Shown here: positions 1-40,639 of the stretch, in pieces
How the letters are laid out: each line of letters begins with the position of its first letter
How positions within the stretch are numbered: the first letter of the stretch is position 1
Notes under the pieces: generated by a model
Database searches by the model: none
Told to the model about the DNA's origin: nothing
The model's input: only the letters and a program-made list of their open reading frames with translations
Translations under genes and position numbers: made by a program
Assembly: GCA_004794785.1 (NCBI GenBank)
Contig: SJOL01006417.1
Coordinates: 679,150 to 743,149 of the forward strand
Source: Opisthorchis felineus
Lineage: Eukaryota; Platyhelminthes; Trematoda; Opisthorchiida; Opisthorchiidae
Direction: 5' to 3'
DNA length: 64,000 bases

Positions 1-49
1 GGGAAACTTGGACGAAAGCCTCGATCCTGCGTATCAATCAGTTAATCCG

Positions 50-280
50 TCAATCCGTCCTTAGTTTTGATTTCCGACTGGGTTTTTCGCGATCACGCAC
101 TAGGTCGCCTCGTCCAACATTGTACAGGTTGAAATAAATTGCACCCAAACACCCGGACGTGTACGGAAATGGTGTGTGGATGACGGTGACGCAAACCGTG
201 CAGCAGTTGTTGAGAGACACCTGTTCCCTGTTTATAGGCCAGAAATATTTTCGGAACACCATCCGACACCGTAGCGTCGG
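50..280 (-). CDS. Candidate terminal exon of the same unrecognised minus-strand gene
   Basis: On the minus strand an acceptor (ttcgctatttag, plus 292-281) is followed by a phase-0 open frame of 76 codons ending in TGA at 52-50. Joined to the 821-567 exon it would give about 161 residues. The C-terminus is charged (KPSRKSKL). There is no recognisable motif, and another frame over the same bases (332-93) is also open, so frame choice is uncertain. It could equally be chance open sequence. Confidence 0.22.
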   Translation of the reverse strand, partial: PTLRCRMVFRKYFWPINREQVSLNNCCTVCVTVIHTPFPYTSGCLGAIYFNLYNVGRGDLVRDREKPSRKSKLRTD

Positions 281-566
281 CTAAATAGCGAACACGCCCT
301 AGAAGTGAGCAGCCAGAAGAATTTGAGGTCATGTTCTGTGGTTGTGCCTTAGCGATTGCACACAGACTGAGTAATCAAAAGCACAAGAGTCATTGAAATT
401 GGAGTGAGCTTCACCTGAGACTGATTACGAGGAAAAAATTTCGGGAAGGTTGAGAAATGACCCAAATTCATAGTATGGGCCAGGACAGTCCAAATGGATG
501 GCATGAAAAGACAAAACTTAAGTTTTCGAAAAAGTATTCTTTTGATCATACTTGCTGGCCACTTAC

Positions 567-821
567 AAGATCCAGCGATTTCACATTCATCCTCCCGAGC
601 CGAGCAGAACCTGACCTTGAAGTCTGGTTTGGTGGCATGAAAACCTTAACCCCTGTCACGCGATATTTCGATTTCACCGGTGTCATTTTTGTCGCAACTT
701 CGAATTCCGTAGCCTTTTTCTCTACTATTCGTTTTGTATTGTTTAGTGGAGTTTTAAACTCACTCGATAGTTCTCGTGATAAGGTGAATTCTTCGTTGCA
801 TGTGTGACGAAAACGGGTCAT
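567..821 (-). CDS. Candidate first coding exon of an unrecognised minus-strand gene
   Basis: Reading the minus strand from ATG at 821 down to 567 gives 85 codons without a stop. The exon ends exactly before a consensus donor (gtaagt, plus 566-561). One base before the ATG there is an acceptor-like ctgtcacag, the same arrangement seen at the two firm genes of this window. The product is basic and Ser/Thr rich (MTPVKSKYRV near residues 46-55) with no domain I recognise. The phase-0 donor is compatible with the ORF at 280-50. What I see is an open frame with good splice signals; that it is a gene is inference. Confidence 0.3.
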
Positions 822-3800
822 GCTGTGACAGCCCTATCTAGGTGCAACCATTCCGCCATACAAAGCACGGTTTTTTCAGAATCGGTGTCTGGATTAGGTT
901 ACCGGCACCGGACGGACGGCCTGTTGAGAACCACTCGGATTTCTAGCTCTTCTCCAGAGTCTGTCTTCCTTCATGGCTGTACATGGTCCGCGTATAGCAG
1001 GTAATACCAGTGGAGAATATCTGTTAACGATTCTGCACACATTGAAAACAATCGGGTTTTGACAACCGCTCATCGCGGTACTTCCTAATGGCCTATTTTG
1101 GTTTTGAAAATGCTCCAAAGAATCACACTATCCACGTTTGTTTAACAGTTGTCAAACAAAGGATTCCATTCATTTGTACGGCCACCTGCGGATCCAGACC
1201 AGTTAAATAGGCGTAGTTTTGCGTTGTGTCGTGTAACGCGTACTCACTACACATCATTGCTTGCCATCAGTATATAGTGACATACAAACATATGTTTGTA
1301 ATGCAGGGCCTCTCACTCACGAACCCATATTGAGCAGGGTAAGGAGTTCTAGGTACACATAGAAGCGTGTCCAGTGTTCTTTTGACTATTACTCCCGGAG
1401 GTATGATGAGACTCCTACTTTGGTGTGGTTATTAAACTAACTCATTCTTCCGGAATGTCTCCGGTTTATAACAGCTGTTGATAATTATTTCCCATGAGTG
1501 TCGCACTGATAAGAATCGGGATCGGGAGCTGTGCTTCGTCTTACTCTCCTGCTCTAGTACTGTGGAAAGTTTTTAGTAATTGTCCTTACTCCGTGGTACT
1601 GTAGTTCAGCGCACGAAAATGTTCCTCCTGAGCTTCCATTGGTGGGTTAATCAAATTCACTCCAAATTTAGTTCACGTGCTATGCACCGCATCGAAGTGT
1701 TGTACTAAGAGATCTCTTGCGTGGTCATTAGTGATGTATCAATATTTTGTTTTCTTTGTCCCTGGAAGTTGGCTGTTGTCTTTCTTTCTGGGATTTAGAA
1801 CGTAAGGTCTCTTTTCGGCATATCGTTTGACATGAGTACAAGTCCTTCCTCACAGTATTGTCCCCGTGATTCATCATTTGTTTCCAAGCGTTTGTATTTG
1901 ACATAGACGTCCAGGATTCTGATGCCTTTGGAGCGCTGCTATGCGTCCTCTATGCTCCCCCTGTAGTTCCACAGCTCGCTTAAAGCTCAAGGAGGGCTTT
2001 TACGAATACTCGTGCTATAAAAATAGGATTTTCAGGATGCTAAAAATAGTCGGGTGTTTGTCTCAACATATGGCTAAGCCTGACAACAGCGATGGTATAA
2101 GCACTATCTCACAACGGCTTTTACAGTGCTACTGCTGCCGCTGTTTGAGACAGTTTTGTAGACAGAAGATTCACTGTCAATAGGTTTTGCACAGGGTGGT
2201 TTCGTTTGATGCAGCAATTGCTTTCCTGATGCCTGCCGTAAAGGTAAGGTCGCTTGCATAAACGAGCACTAATTTCATGTGTATGTTCATTAATCAATTT
2301 AAGGGATGTTGAAATCCTCCGTGGTAAGCATCGGGTTACGGCGTAAGTACATTTCAGTACATGCATCTACCCCGTATCCCTATCAAATGGACTTCTCTTT
2401 GCGCTCATGTGATAAACAGAGACTCAAAAGTCATTGCTGTAGAGTACATCGGTAGCTTGCTGTCTATTTTGATGAGTTAATACCTTTCTGTTTTGATGAA
2501 AATGAGCGCTTTGGAAGCGTGTACAACAGAACATCTGTTGCCATTTCTAAGTCAGGTTTATGGATTGTTGAATCATATGCTGCGGTTTTCGTGTCCATTG
2601 ATTACTTAGCTAAACATACCTTTACGATGACGATCACATGTGGCCACGGGTCTGCACAACACATAACGTTTGTTCTGATTATTCATCGGGCTTTGTGACC
2701 CATGTCAATTTTCGGTCATTTTCGTCACTACTACTACTTACAGTGCTCGGTGACTGGTCACAGAATCAGTGGCTATATGTGATGCAGCACATTTGCACCA
2801 TCTAAAATCACAGTACTTGGGCCTTATCTCCATCGCTGCCTGTAATACTCATGCCTTTAATCGCCGACTATCCTCTGAGACAAGGTCAGGACGCATTGAT
2901 GTGGTACTTTGTATTAGCTTCCACTCTCTGCTGAATAAAAAGTCTAAACTAAATTACGAAACAAACAATTTTGAGCTCCTCAAATTCGCTTTGCTGCAGA
3001 TGTCTTTCAGGTCTTGAGCGTATTTATTAAGCCTTTTGTGTTAGCGAAAATTGTGATGTCTTTGGACAAAATTAGATGAAGTAGTTCAATGGAATAAATA
3101 CCTTAACCTCTATTACTTGAGAGTCCAATTTTAATGGTACTGCCTTCTTAGCAAATTTGATTTCTGGAGCGTTGTTTCCCTGCTATTTGTTTTGATGTTT
3201 TTGTAGAGTTCCAATGCATGTGACGTCTCTCATGCTGGTGCGAATTTTTTATTGCACACGTGATTAAAGTGATTTTGTTGGTATTATTGTGTTATTGTAT
3301 TTATCAGTTGGTTAAAGCACGTGTTAAAATAAGGCCTGTGCCTTATCAGGGATGAAACAGCTGTATTCAGTTGACTGAGAGTTTGTGGCTCAAGACTTCC
3401 ATATAGATTCTCCTCCAAAGTGTTCAGCAATACAATAAAACCTTGAAAATAGAAGTGTCGGACGTAAACGGTTTGTTTATTACTGAATATTAGCTTTGGT
3501 TGGATTGATTGAACAGCACACATGGCCTACGTGTGTTAGAAAAACGGGCCCTGCCTTCGCCTGCAGTACAGTAGTAGGTACAACCAAGTGCTTCGCTAAT
3601 TAACAAAACGCAACAGAAAGTGCTGTTATACGGATAACGAAGTACAGCTTTTTTAAGGATTAGTGAATCCTGACGTTTAAAAGCCAGAGGCAGTCGTGTT
3701 CAGATAACGAAGTTCATTTGCCGGGGTGCCGAGTATCAGAGAGGCTTAGCTGAAATTTTAGTAACAAAACATGCGAATCACTGAAGATTTGGTGCTCGTT

Positions 3801-5030
3801 GAGTTTCGTTTAATAAACGACGGGGATTCTGATTAAGTCTTTCCATCAGTGGAAGGAAGACCAGTTTACTCTCAGAAGACAAGATTGTAGTTAGTGGTGG
3901 GTTTTATGGGGTTAGTTTGGCGTCGAGAACATACGCGCCTATGGAGTGAAACCTGCTTTGAGATGACAACTGTTGATGATGCGTCAGGCGTGCTTGTGGC
4001 CTGAGAGCGGCTGATTATTTATCTTTGAGGAATTGATTTTATAAACCTGAGTTTGCTGCAACCTGGTACGCGCCTCCTTTGGATAGAGGTGGGCCATTTG
4101 GGTAGTCTACTTCAGACATCTAGCTGGAACTTGAACTGGAAAATTAAGTCACAACACTTCATTACACCAGCATGATGCCATTCAGCCACTAATCAAATTT
4201 TGCGCAAGAACAATAGGGTTTTCGATAATAGATATCGACCACAGCTGACAAAAACTGGAAGGCTGGTGAAGCCATCGAAAAATGCAATTTTATGGGCATG
4301 CGTTATGATTGTCAGAATAGTCGCCTGGGACCAGATAACTCGTGGTTTCATTCTAACTTGACCTTAAGTTTTTCGAGACAGACAACCTCTTGGTGATCCT
4401 ATGACTGTAAAGCATCAATTTCAACACGTATAATACCGTTTATGATAAAGACGACACCTATTCTCAGAAAAAAATGGGAGGCTCCTAACTTTAAAACCCA
4501 AAATACTGTGGACAGGCTCTTTAGAAAGGCTCTTCGCCCAAATTTTGGAGCTTGGTTGCCTTAATAATGCGCAGCGTTTCCTTTCTTGACAAAAGTACAA
4601 ATGACCTGACGCACTCCAAAACATCACGGTGCATTTGGCTTCTAATTCTTGTATAGGCAGACTATAGGCAGTTCATGTATACAATCTGGTATATTCGTGT
4701 CAACCTAATCTAAACGTCTGAGATCTCCACGCTCAAACTGTATCCTTATTTGAAACCGCTGCTGATGATTCTCCAATCACTCAAGTTAATGACATTGTTG
4801 CAAGCTTATAAGCACCATACCTTGACAATCTCATATTTGAAAATCAATTTTTAGAAGCTTACTGTAGTCATTGTGTCAATGACCTGTAGGCCATTATGAC
4901 TAATAACTCTTATCAAAATGCGACACTCTGCTATGATAATATATGCAAGCCTGGCAACGAACGCGGATGGCGTAACACAAAATTTGTGAAAGAATCTCAT
5001 ACAAGTGACTCAAAGTCCATCTGTTTTAAC
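822..5030. other. Intergenic stretch without recognised gene
   Basis: Several short open frames on both strands (for example 1941-2183, 2769-3017, 4896-5078) lack recognisable domains, good splice contexts or frame continuity. I see no RNA gene, transposon protein or long repeat here. Confidence 0.5.
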
Positions 5031-5074
5031 TTGCCCTTATACGCAGCAGCCTATGCTGCTGCGTATAAGGGCAA
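5031..5074. repeat. Perfect 20-bp inverted repeat with 4-nt loop
   Basis: Left arm 5031-5050 (ttgcccttatacgcagcagc) is the exact reverse complement of right arm 5055-5074, separated by ctat. The pairing does not extend outward. It lies about 600 bp upstream of the DNAAF1 start codon. At 44 nt it is short for a pre-miRNA hairpin; it may be a recent foldback, a mobile element end or a cruciform-forming site. Confidence 0.9.
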
Positions 5075-5674
5075 TTAAATATCCAGTATAAATTTCATTG
5101 GTATTAGAAACACAATCATAAACGCGTCAGTCATATAAGTTCATCTCAACATGCAGCACATGTTGGTTCTCAACTCTGCTCTCAACAAAATTCTTTCTAG
5201 TACTCCTTTGAGTACGGGTTTCTAAATATAGGATATCGCTCAATATTTTCAAACTGTGATTAACATGGAAGATGTATAAGTTACAAAGTATTATTTCAGC
5301 GACAAGCTAAGGTGTGTATTCGAAATTTTTCAAATATACGTAGCTTCTTTGTCAATACACTGTTGGTTTTCGGGTGATATCAACGTAAGCTAAATAAATG
5401 TTTCGTTCTCTCAGAGGAGCCGAGAAGCAGTGTACAGTTGTTGAGTTCTTGTTGGGAACCATCAGCAGTATGCATTTCACGAACCCGTAACCTACCGTCC
5501 AGTGGTTAAATACTTTTCTGTCCGGCTTTAAGCGGCTGAACAGTTGGGTCGTCAGCTCTCACTCAGAAGTTTCTGCTCCTTCGTCTTGTACATAAAGTGC
5601 TCATCGTGACTTTTGCTGTTACACAATTGTGTTTTGGATACAATATCAGTACGACGACTTCATTTTTCATAGTT

Positions 5675-5680
5675 TTAGAT
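5675..5680 (+). promoter_or_regulatory. Splice-acceptor-like site immediately before the DNAAF1 ATG
   Basis: A pyrimidine-rich run ending gttttag (AG at 5677-5678) sits two bases before ATG 5681. This fits a 5'UTR cis-intron or a spliced-leader trans-splicing acceptor, a process known in flatworms. No upstream leader exon can be identified by eye. Confidence 0.4.
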
Positions 5681-34215
<28,535 letters not shown>

Positions 34216-34693
34216 AAATCAATGCCAAACTTTCTTATTTCGAGTGAAAATTGAGCCAGCTGACTACAACCTTCCTGTACGTTGTCAAATAATGTGTAGA
34301 ACAGCTGCTCAAAAGGTTTGACGTTCAATAATTATTTCCGAATATTTCAAACGCTCATAGGCAAACTTCAAAGAGTAATCGGTCACTGTGAGGATTCTGG
34401 AGAGCTGGAACGTATAGGAACTTTAAGAAGCACTGAAACCTATCACGCTGCATATTCCTTGTTTTGGTGTGAACGATAAATTTGCTTCCTTATGAATCTG
34501 AGACTTACATGATACACTGAGAGTTAGAAATTGATTCATCCGAAACACACACAAAAAATTTGGACGTTGGTTGCTCACCCAGTGTCCTCATTATATGTTA
34601 AGTGTTGGAGGATGCTTGTGACGTGCTGGGCAGGCGCAAAACTTTTACCAATAGCAACCCTGGTCATGAAGCGACCTAAAAATTAGAGTGCTA

Positions 34694-34699
34694 AATAAA
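34694..34699 (+). terminator. Candidate DNAAF1 polyadenylation signal
   Basis: AATAAA about 480 bp after the stop codon, the first exact hexamer I see downstream. Other AT-rich variants lie nearer, so the true site is uncertain. Confidence 0.35.
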
Positions 34700-35790
34700 A
34701 TTGTTTCGTGAAAAATAGTTCCCACCCACTAACTTCATGATGGTGGTACATCTGACGAGGATTGCAAACTACTTTTTACTGCTCTTAACTTGTAAAAATG
34801 TGGTGTCAACTGTGATAACGACCCGATTGCTTTATTTTAAAAACAGCTACTCTGCACAGTATATATGACAGTTCTAATTAAGAAAAGTCTGCTTACATCT
34901 CAAGTTCTCGTTTGGATTGTGAGAACGGTGAAAAAGAGTTTTCTCCCCTGATTTTGACTCTGGCATGTACAAAACGTGTATGCACGTATCCTTGATCAGT
35001 TCGTAAACGGTCACATGTAGGACGAACCTATGCATACATATAACTGTTTATGTTTTTTATGAAACAACGTAAGAAATGACATTGATCCATCGGTTTGCAC
35101 ATGCAATGGAATAACAGGAAAATAATGCAACAACACCACAATGGCCAACATGAAGCTCTTAGCGAAAACTTTTAGGCCCAAGTAATCGTCTCACTATACA
35201 TGGGACGTAAGAGATTTTATCCCTTGAAGTGCCTCGTATCTTGTTCCACCAGTTAATGGAATGTCGATTACCCTGATGTTTTACGTACACGGTGTAGTAA
35301 CTACTAGTAAAAATTTGCGATGAATGATAGTAATCCTATGACTCCGTTCGTTCGAACTATTTCTTGATGGTGCTCCTACTACATTGAAGGATTTAGAAAC
35401 CCAGTATTGACTTCTCAGTTTTCCAATGTGAAATGCACTCCCCAATCAGCCAATCCTTAGGCACGATGGCGTATAAAAGACACATTTTATTATGTAGATC
35501 ATAGATCACCGCGCGGGTACTTCTGGTAATCGTCTATGTTCGTTTTGACGTTCTGTCGAAAAGCACTCTGATGAAATGTTCGCAGTCACCACACCACAAA
35601 GAACGTTCAAACCCACCAGCTTTTAAATACATATCAAAATTAAGGTAATCAGTGAATTATACTCGGAGCGTTTAATGAGTGGCACACCTAGCACATTAGT
35701 GCGAAGAGAGATTCGTTAGAGATAATGCACATCACATACCGAAAGGAGTCATGAGCCGCACAGGAGTCTGCAGAAATAAATGGATAATTA

Positions 35791-35995
35791 AAAACATCAT
35801 AAACGAGGAATTCAGCCGGGTTCCAGGTAAGTCTCCAGTCAAAACCATATTGGTATGCAGACGGGTGTATAAGTCAAATTTTGTGCTATTTGGTTTCAAG
35901 TAGAACAAAAGGTTAACGGAAATTCGGGTACATCGCCTACCTGCGGAGCCCCAAGAAGGGCGAAACCGATTGTGGTCTCTCGAAGAGTTTTCATA
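35791..35995 (+). mobile_element. Dispersed repeat, copy 2, with hammerhead relic
   Basis: Same family and order of blocks as 26224-26440, diverged by many substitutions and small indels. Non-coding. Confidence 0.75.
35936..35975 (+). ncRNA. Degraded type-I hammerhead ribozyme motif
   Basis: Stem I cctac (35936-35940) faces tgtgg (35971-35975) with four pairs, one of them G-U. Core ctgcgga (35941-35947), with C where the consensus has A6. Stem II gccc/gggc (35948-35951 with 35958-35961) is perfect with loop caagaa. Then gaaa (35962-35965). Stem III accgat has lost one pair. Compared with copy 1 the stem II pairing is better and stem III worse. Confidence 0.55.
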
Positions 35996-36689
35996 TAATT
36001 CTGTTTAGACTAGTAATGTTGAATGATGCTTCGCTGTGATGTCGGTGTTTCGGACGTATACAGTGCGGGAATCCCGAAAAGCCAGATAAAAATTTGCCAA
36101 TTCCTTTCGTTTGGGATGGCAAAACTATGATCTAATTGGTTACTTTTACTAGTGCACATTGTTTCCACATCTGTGACACGGGATATCCGGAAGCGGAGTA
36201 AGTGAAGCCTCTTCGTATATTTGATATCGGGTTTTTCAGAACCCTGGCTGGTAGAGGGTATCACCAAATGTTCTCAGTAATGCGATCATCAAGTGAGCAT
36301 TCGGTGATACGGCATTGTCTTCGGTTCATGACTGATTTCTGAGACAAACTGAGGTGGAGTGATCATCTGTTACACATTCCGAGCACACACATTCCGTTCA
36401 CTATGAAGAGTACCAAACTCAGATTTGCATAAACCTAAGGGCAGACAGCTTATGCACTGGCAGCAAGAAGTAAAGAAGATCACGAAATGCATGACTGCTG
36501 CAGGTGTGACCCAATCTAGGGCGTGGAGTTCACAATCTCCTCCGTGTATTTCGTTGGAGACGATGCAGCAAACGAACATGTTAACATTCCTTGCCCAGAT
36601 TGCCTGCCTAAATGTTTGTGAACTGGACGCCGCGTTTGTTTCTGCTAGACCAGCATAATGCTCCTTCACTTAAAATTCGATTATCATCA

Positions 36690-36740
36690 GTGAAACTGAC
36701 CTGCCTATGTGGCAGCGAAGCATGGATGCCTCAGCATTAA
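36690..36740 (+). mobile_element. RTE-like LINE scrap
   Basis: A short frame reads LTCLCGSEAWMPQH, resembling the YGSETW box near the end of RTE-like reverse transcriptases. The surrounding frame is broken within tens of bases. Weak on its own; four other fragments of this clade in the window make it plausible. Confidence 0.35.
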
Positions 36741-37360
36741 CGTCACTTTCAAGGGTTATGATAACGGAGCCTCGCTACTTTCCGTAGGCAGTTGGCGGTG
36801 TAGTAACCAGACAAGTGATCGGTGTAGGTGAGAAATCAAGGGCACCTGTTCGTGACGCAAATCGTTCGGTGGGATGAGCAGTAGTATACATGAAGTAGAT
36901 TTTCATTTGAAAAATAGTGGCTGAGTAGAAACTACTCATTCGGTGGATCTGTATGCTCGAAACTGAATTTGTTTTACCTCAAAGAAAGGGCAGTGTCACC
37001 GATCTTTCATACCAATAGGTGAAAACGTCAGTTAGGTTTGTGTTTCATGCTATTAAACATAAAGCGTACATCACGACTGTCCGAATCCTGTACATCCATT
37101 AGCAACCGGTGTGACGAGAGAGATGAAATCTCTGTGATTGTTCATTTCGTTTGGGGGTGGCTATGACGAGACTTACCCTTTATGCATAATGTGGAGATAC
37201 CCGTTGATTCACCTTAGCCCATGGTGTTCAAAATGAAGAAAAATAATTTGTCGGCTAATTTAGAAGAAAAAAAGGCGAAATTTGGACAACTAAAATACTT
37301 CACCGTGGTTTTATGCACGACGGGATGAAAGGCAATGCTTTTTCTACCAATGACCCCAAA

Positions 37361-37401
37361 TATATACATTTACATATACATATACATATACAATATACAT
37401 A
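37361..37401 (+). repeat. TATACA-type simple repeat
   Basis: Interrupted (atatac)n run between DNAAF1 and the LINE cluster. Confidence 0.9.
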
Positions 37402-40400
37402 CAAGTTCGAAAGTTTGCTGCCGTTATTTCGGTGATAAAAAATAGTCACATATAGTGAAAAATCAATTAAGTACTTATTATTCCCTCAAATCTTGTTGGT
37501 TTGCGCCAAAACGCGAATAAACTTAAACACAAAAATGAACCAAGTGAAGATAATGGTGGGTATTTAAGTTGTTACACCATCTCAGTTTGGTAGGCTTCTT
37601 ATGATACTGCCAGCAAAAGTCAGCATTTCTCGCAACAGATCACAACTCAGTTCGTAGCGAGTTTATTTGGACGAATGGTTGGACATACTGCCTGTAACAA
37701 ATCTACCAAAGGACAGTTCAAATCTCCTCGCTACGGTAATTATGGATTTGGGCCGTTTGAAATTTTTTGTGGCATCGTGAAGCCCAGTAAATAGGGTGAA
37801 TCCTATTACTCAACTGCCTTGCACGTCGCCATACCGGACGCAATCATTTTGGTTAGAAGGATAGAAATTTGTCAAATGAAATATTGTGCGTAACGTTTAC
37901 ACACACTACACCTTTTATTTTCAAATCACCTCATCTGCCACAAGGAGCCGTCATGTTACAAAACCTTTTCGATCCCACTTATGATGAGCTTTCAAAAGCT
38001 CTGTTGAGCTTATTTAAGACCTGTGATCCAACAGAATTACGGTTAGTTAAAGGAAGAATCAACAGTTACGCTATAAACTACGGTGGCAGCGGAATAAGCC
38101 ATTAATTTCAACTTAGGTAATTGGTTAAGTACGCGAGCATACTACTCAATCTGTAGTCAGTACCAGCCCCAAACTATATTCATATGAACTCAGTGAAATG
38201 AATGCGGCCTTAAGACAAGTGATAAGCATGCAATCGGCAAACAGGTTACTACTCGCCACATCGTATCAATTCACACTACATATCGTGGCAAAACATTATT
38301 GGATGGGGTTAATGGACAAACCATTCCCCAGTCCGAGTAAAGGCGGGCAGAGCCAGTTACAAATCATTTTGAAAACCAAGTCGTTCTTGGCAAAAAGGGA
38401 AAATAACAGGCACACGAGAACTCGAAGCTGTCACATCAAAATTATGGGACAATCCCTGTATACTAGGCCGTTCTAACGCGGTCTATCAACGTTCGTTCAG
38501 CTTGATAAGCCTGGCAAAAATTTAAAAATCTCACGCTCAAACAGGGATGATGGTTGATTCTTTGAAGTGCTATTCCCTATCTGTTGTTCTCTCGGTCGCC
38601 CCTGTTATCCTTGACTCTCCGACGCCGCTTGATCGCTCAGAGCATCGAAACTTTGCTTAGACGTAGCGTGCCGTAATGAAATCAACAATTTACTCGAGAG
38701 ATGGAGATGATCTCAACCTTTTAGGAAATGCATCTTGATGCACATAAGATTCCTGGGCAATTAGAACGATCCAGAAACGTTGGACAGGATATGTCATCCG
38801 TTTGCAGAAACAAAAGTACATTCTGTATTTATTTTCTACCCAGAACAAACGGCGGATGATTTATCTTGTGTGAGAAACAAGAGCAGTGAACAAAGCTCCA
38901 TAAGCTGAACCATTTCGGAAGCATAAAACATGATTCACACTCAAAACTGCCCAACTCACGTGGAGGTGGAGGTAACTTGGAATGATCAATGAAGATTTGA
39001 TATCATTAGTTTTGAAGGGAATTCTTGTATGGTTGCACCCAATGCATGAAATCATCACCGGAATGACATTCGTACGAAAACAAATTTAGCCTCAGCCGAA
39101 AAATGAATGATAGACGCTTTTCTGAAGTGGACTGGAAGAAGTTGTGTTTCAATAAGTTAGCGCTGCAGCATATAGTTTTCACCTCACCAACGGCGGGCTT
39201 CCGTGTAGTGGTAAGGAAATACTGAATGGGCTGTTTTTCATTCCGGATCTCACCTCAACTGATGACTTATGTCGTACACTAGTACGATAAGCGTTCAGAG
39301 CTGTCAGCGTCTTTGAATTCAGACCTGAAATGGCATGTTGGTAGACGACCTGGATAACATCCAAACATATCTTCAAATTACACAAAGGCGTGGCGTAAGA
39401 ATGTCGACATTAAACGTTTGCGGCACATAATTCTAATACTTTTTTATATTGTGCGAACTGAATTTTAATGGTTTCCCAGAATAAAATATCACCAAGTGAA
39501 GGTGTGCATCTTCATTTGCAAATTAACTTGAAGTGCCAGCCGAAGCTCTCGTTTACGATAATTCTCAAATAAATGTCTTGCACAGGGATTGATAGTTTCA
39601 GCTGATATTCAGCTGGACCACCGTTAACACCAGGTTGATATGTAAGTGAATGTATAACTTCACGTACGCACAGACTACGGTTTAATTAAGATGGACTGAC
39701 GAAGAGCCATGGATTATGCTTACCTGTGTCCTTATGACAATTATGCATCATGAAAGCATAACCACCAAATATAAGAGTGAAATTCCAATCTGATGAGATT
39801 AGTTCGCTCTCATGAGTGCGACTCTTACAATTTCCAAAGTGGTTGTCATTGAGTGAGACTAATGAACAATACTGAACAAGAAAGCTAAATGAAAGTACAC
39901 AAATGCTTACCGAAAGCCAGCCTTAGAAGCAAAATACCGGGTTGAAAATTTAATAACAAAGCTCATTTGCAATTATGGAGGTTACGTGGCACTTTTAGGA
40001 ATTACCAAGTACACATTTCACGAAAAATCCGCTTAAATAAGGTCATCATTTTTACCCATTTCAGCAATGGTCTATTATTGGCAAAAACCTACTGAGATTG
40101 TTGTACAAAATTCATTAGAAACGTTTCCACGGACGCCATTCTGTCTTTCTTGAAATCCTATCGGGATAAGAGGACTTACTCGGAGATTTTGTACATTTAA
40201 GGCATTCGTGATGATTTTAACCAAATAGGAAACACCAATGTTGCTAGCCGCGTCTATCGGTTGTCTGGATTCAAGCCTACTCCAAATGGAAACAATTAAT
40301 CTTTGCCACAAACGATTACTTAGGCAAGTTTTAAGCGGCGGCTTCCTTTAAGAATATTCGATGCGTAGGTTCAAAAAACACTTGCCACATATAAGTAATC

Positions 40401-40639
40401 CCGTTTTGCGAATGTTTTTCTGAAGTTGCGTCAAGAAACCTGTTCATCTTACATCCTCACTCATAACGATGGGCGCACCGAAAATTTCATTTGAGCGCTC
40501 AAATATGCCATTCATGTAGCGCATCCAGCTAATTTGGTGAACCTGGTAAAATTGCTGGAGGAGTTCCACCCCATAATAGAAACGCAAGAGACATGCCATG
40601 CACGTCATACGAAGTTTCGAATAATACGGTTTAAATTAG

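Noticed and set aside
5597..5680. Upstream GTG start extending DNAAF1 exon 1 by 28 codons
   Set aside because: GTG starts are rare in animals, the extension is hydrophobic and unlike the family, and an acceptor lies right before ATG 5681.
39781..39830. ctgatgag near 39792 as another hammerhead core
   Set aside because: No GAAA partner and no stem II pairing follow it.
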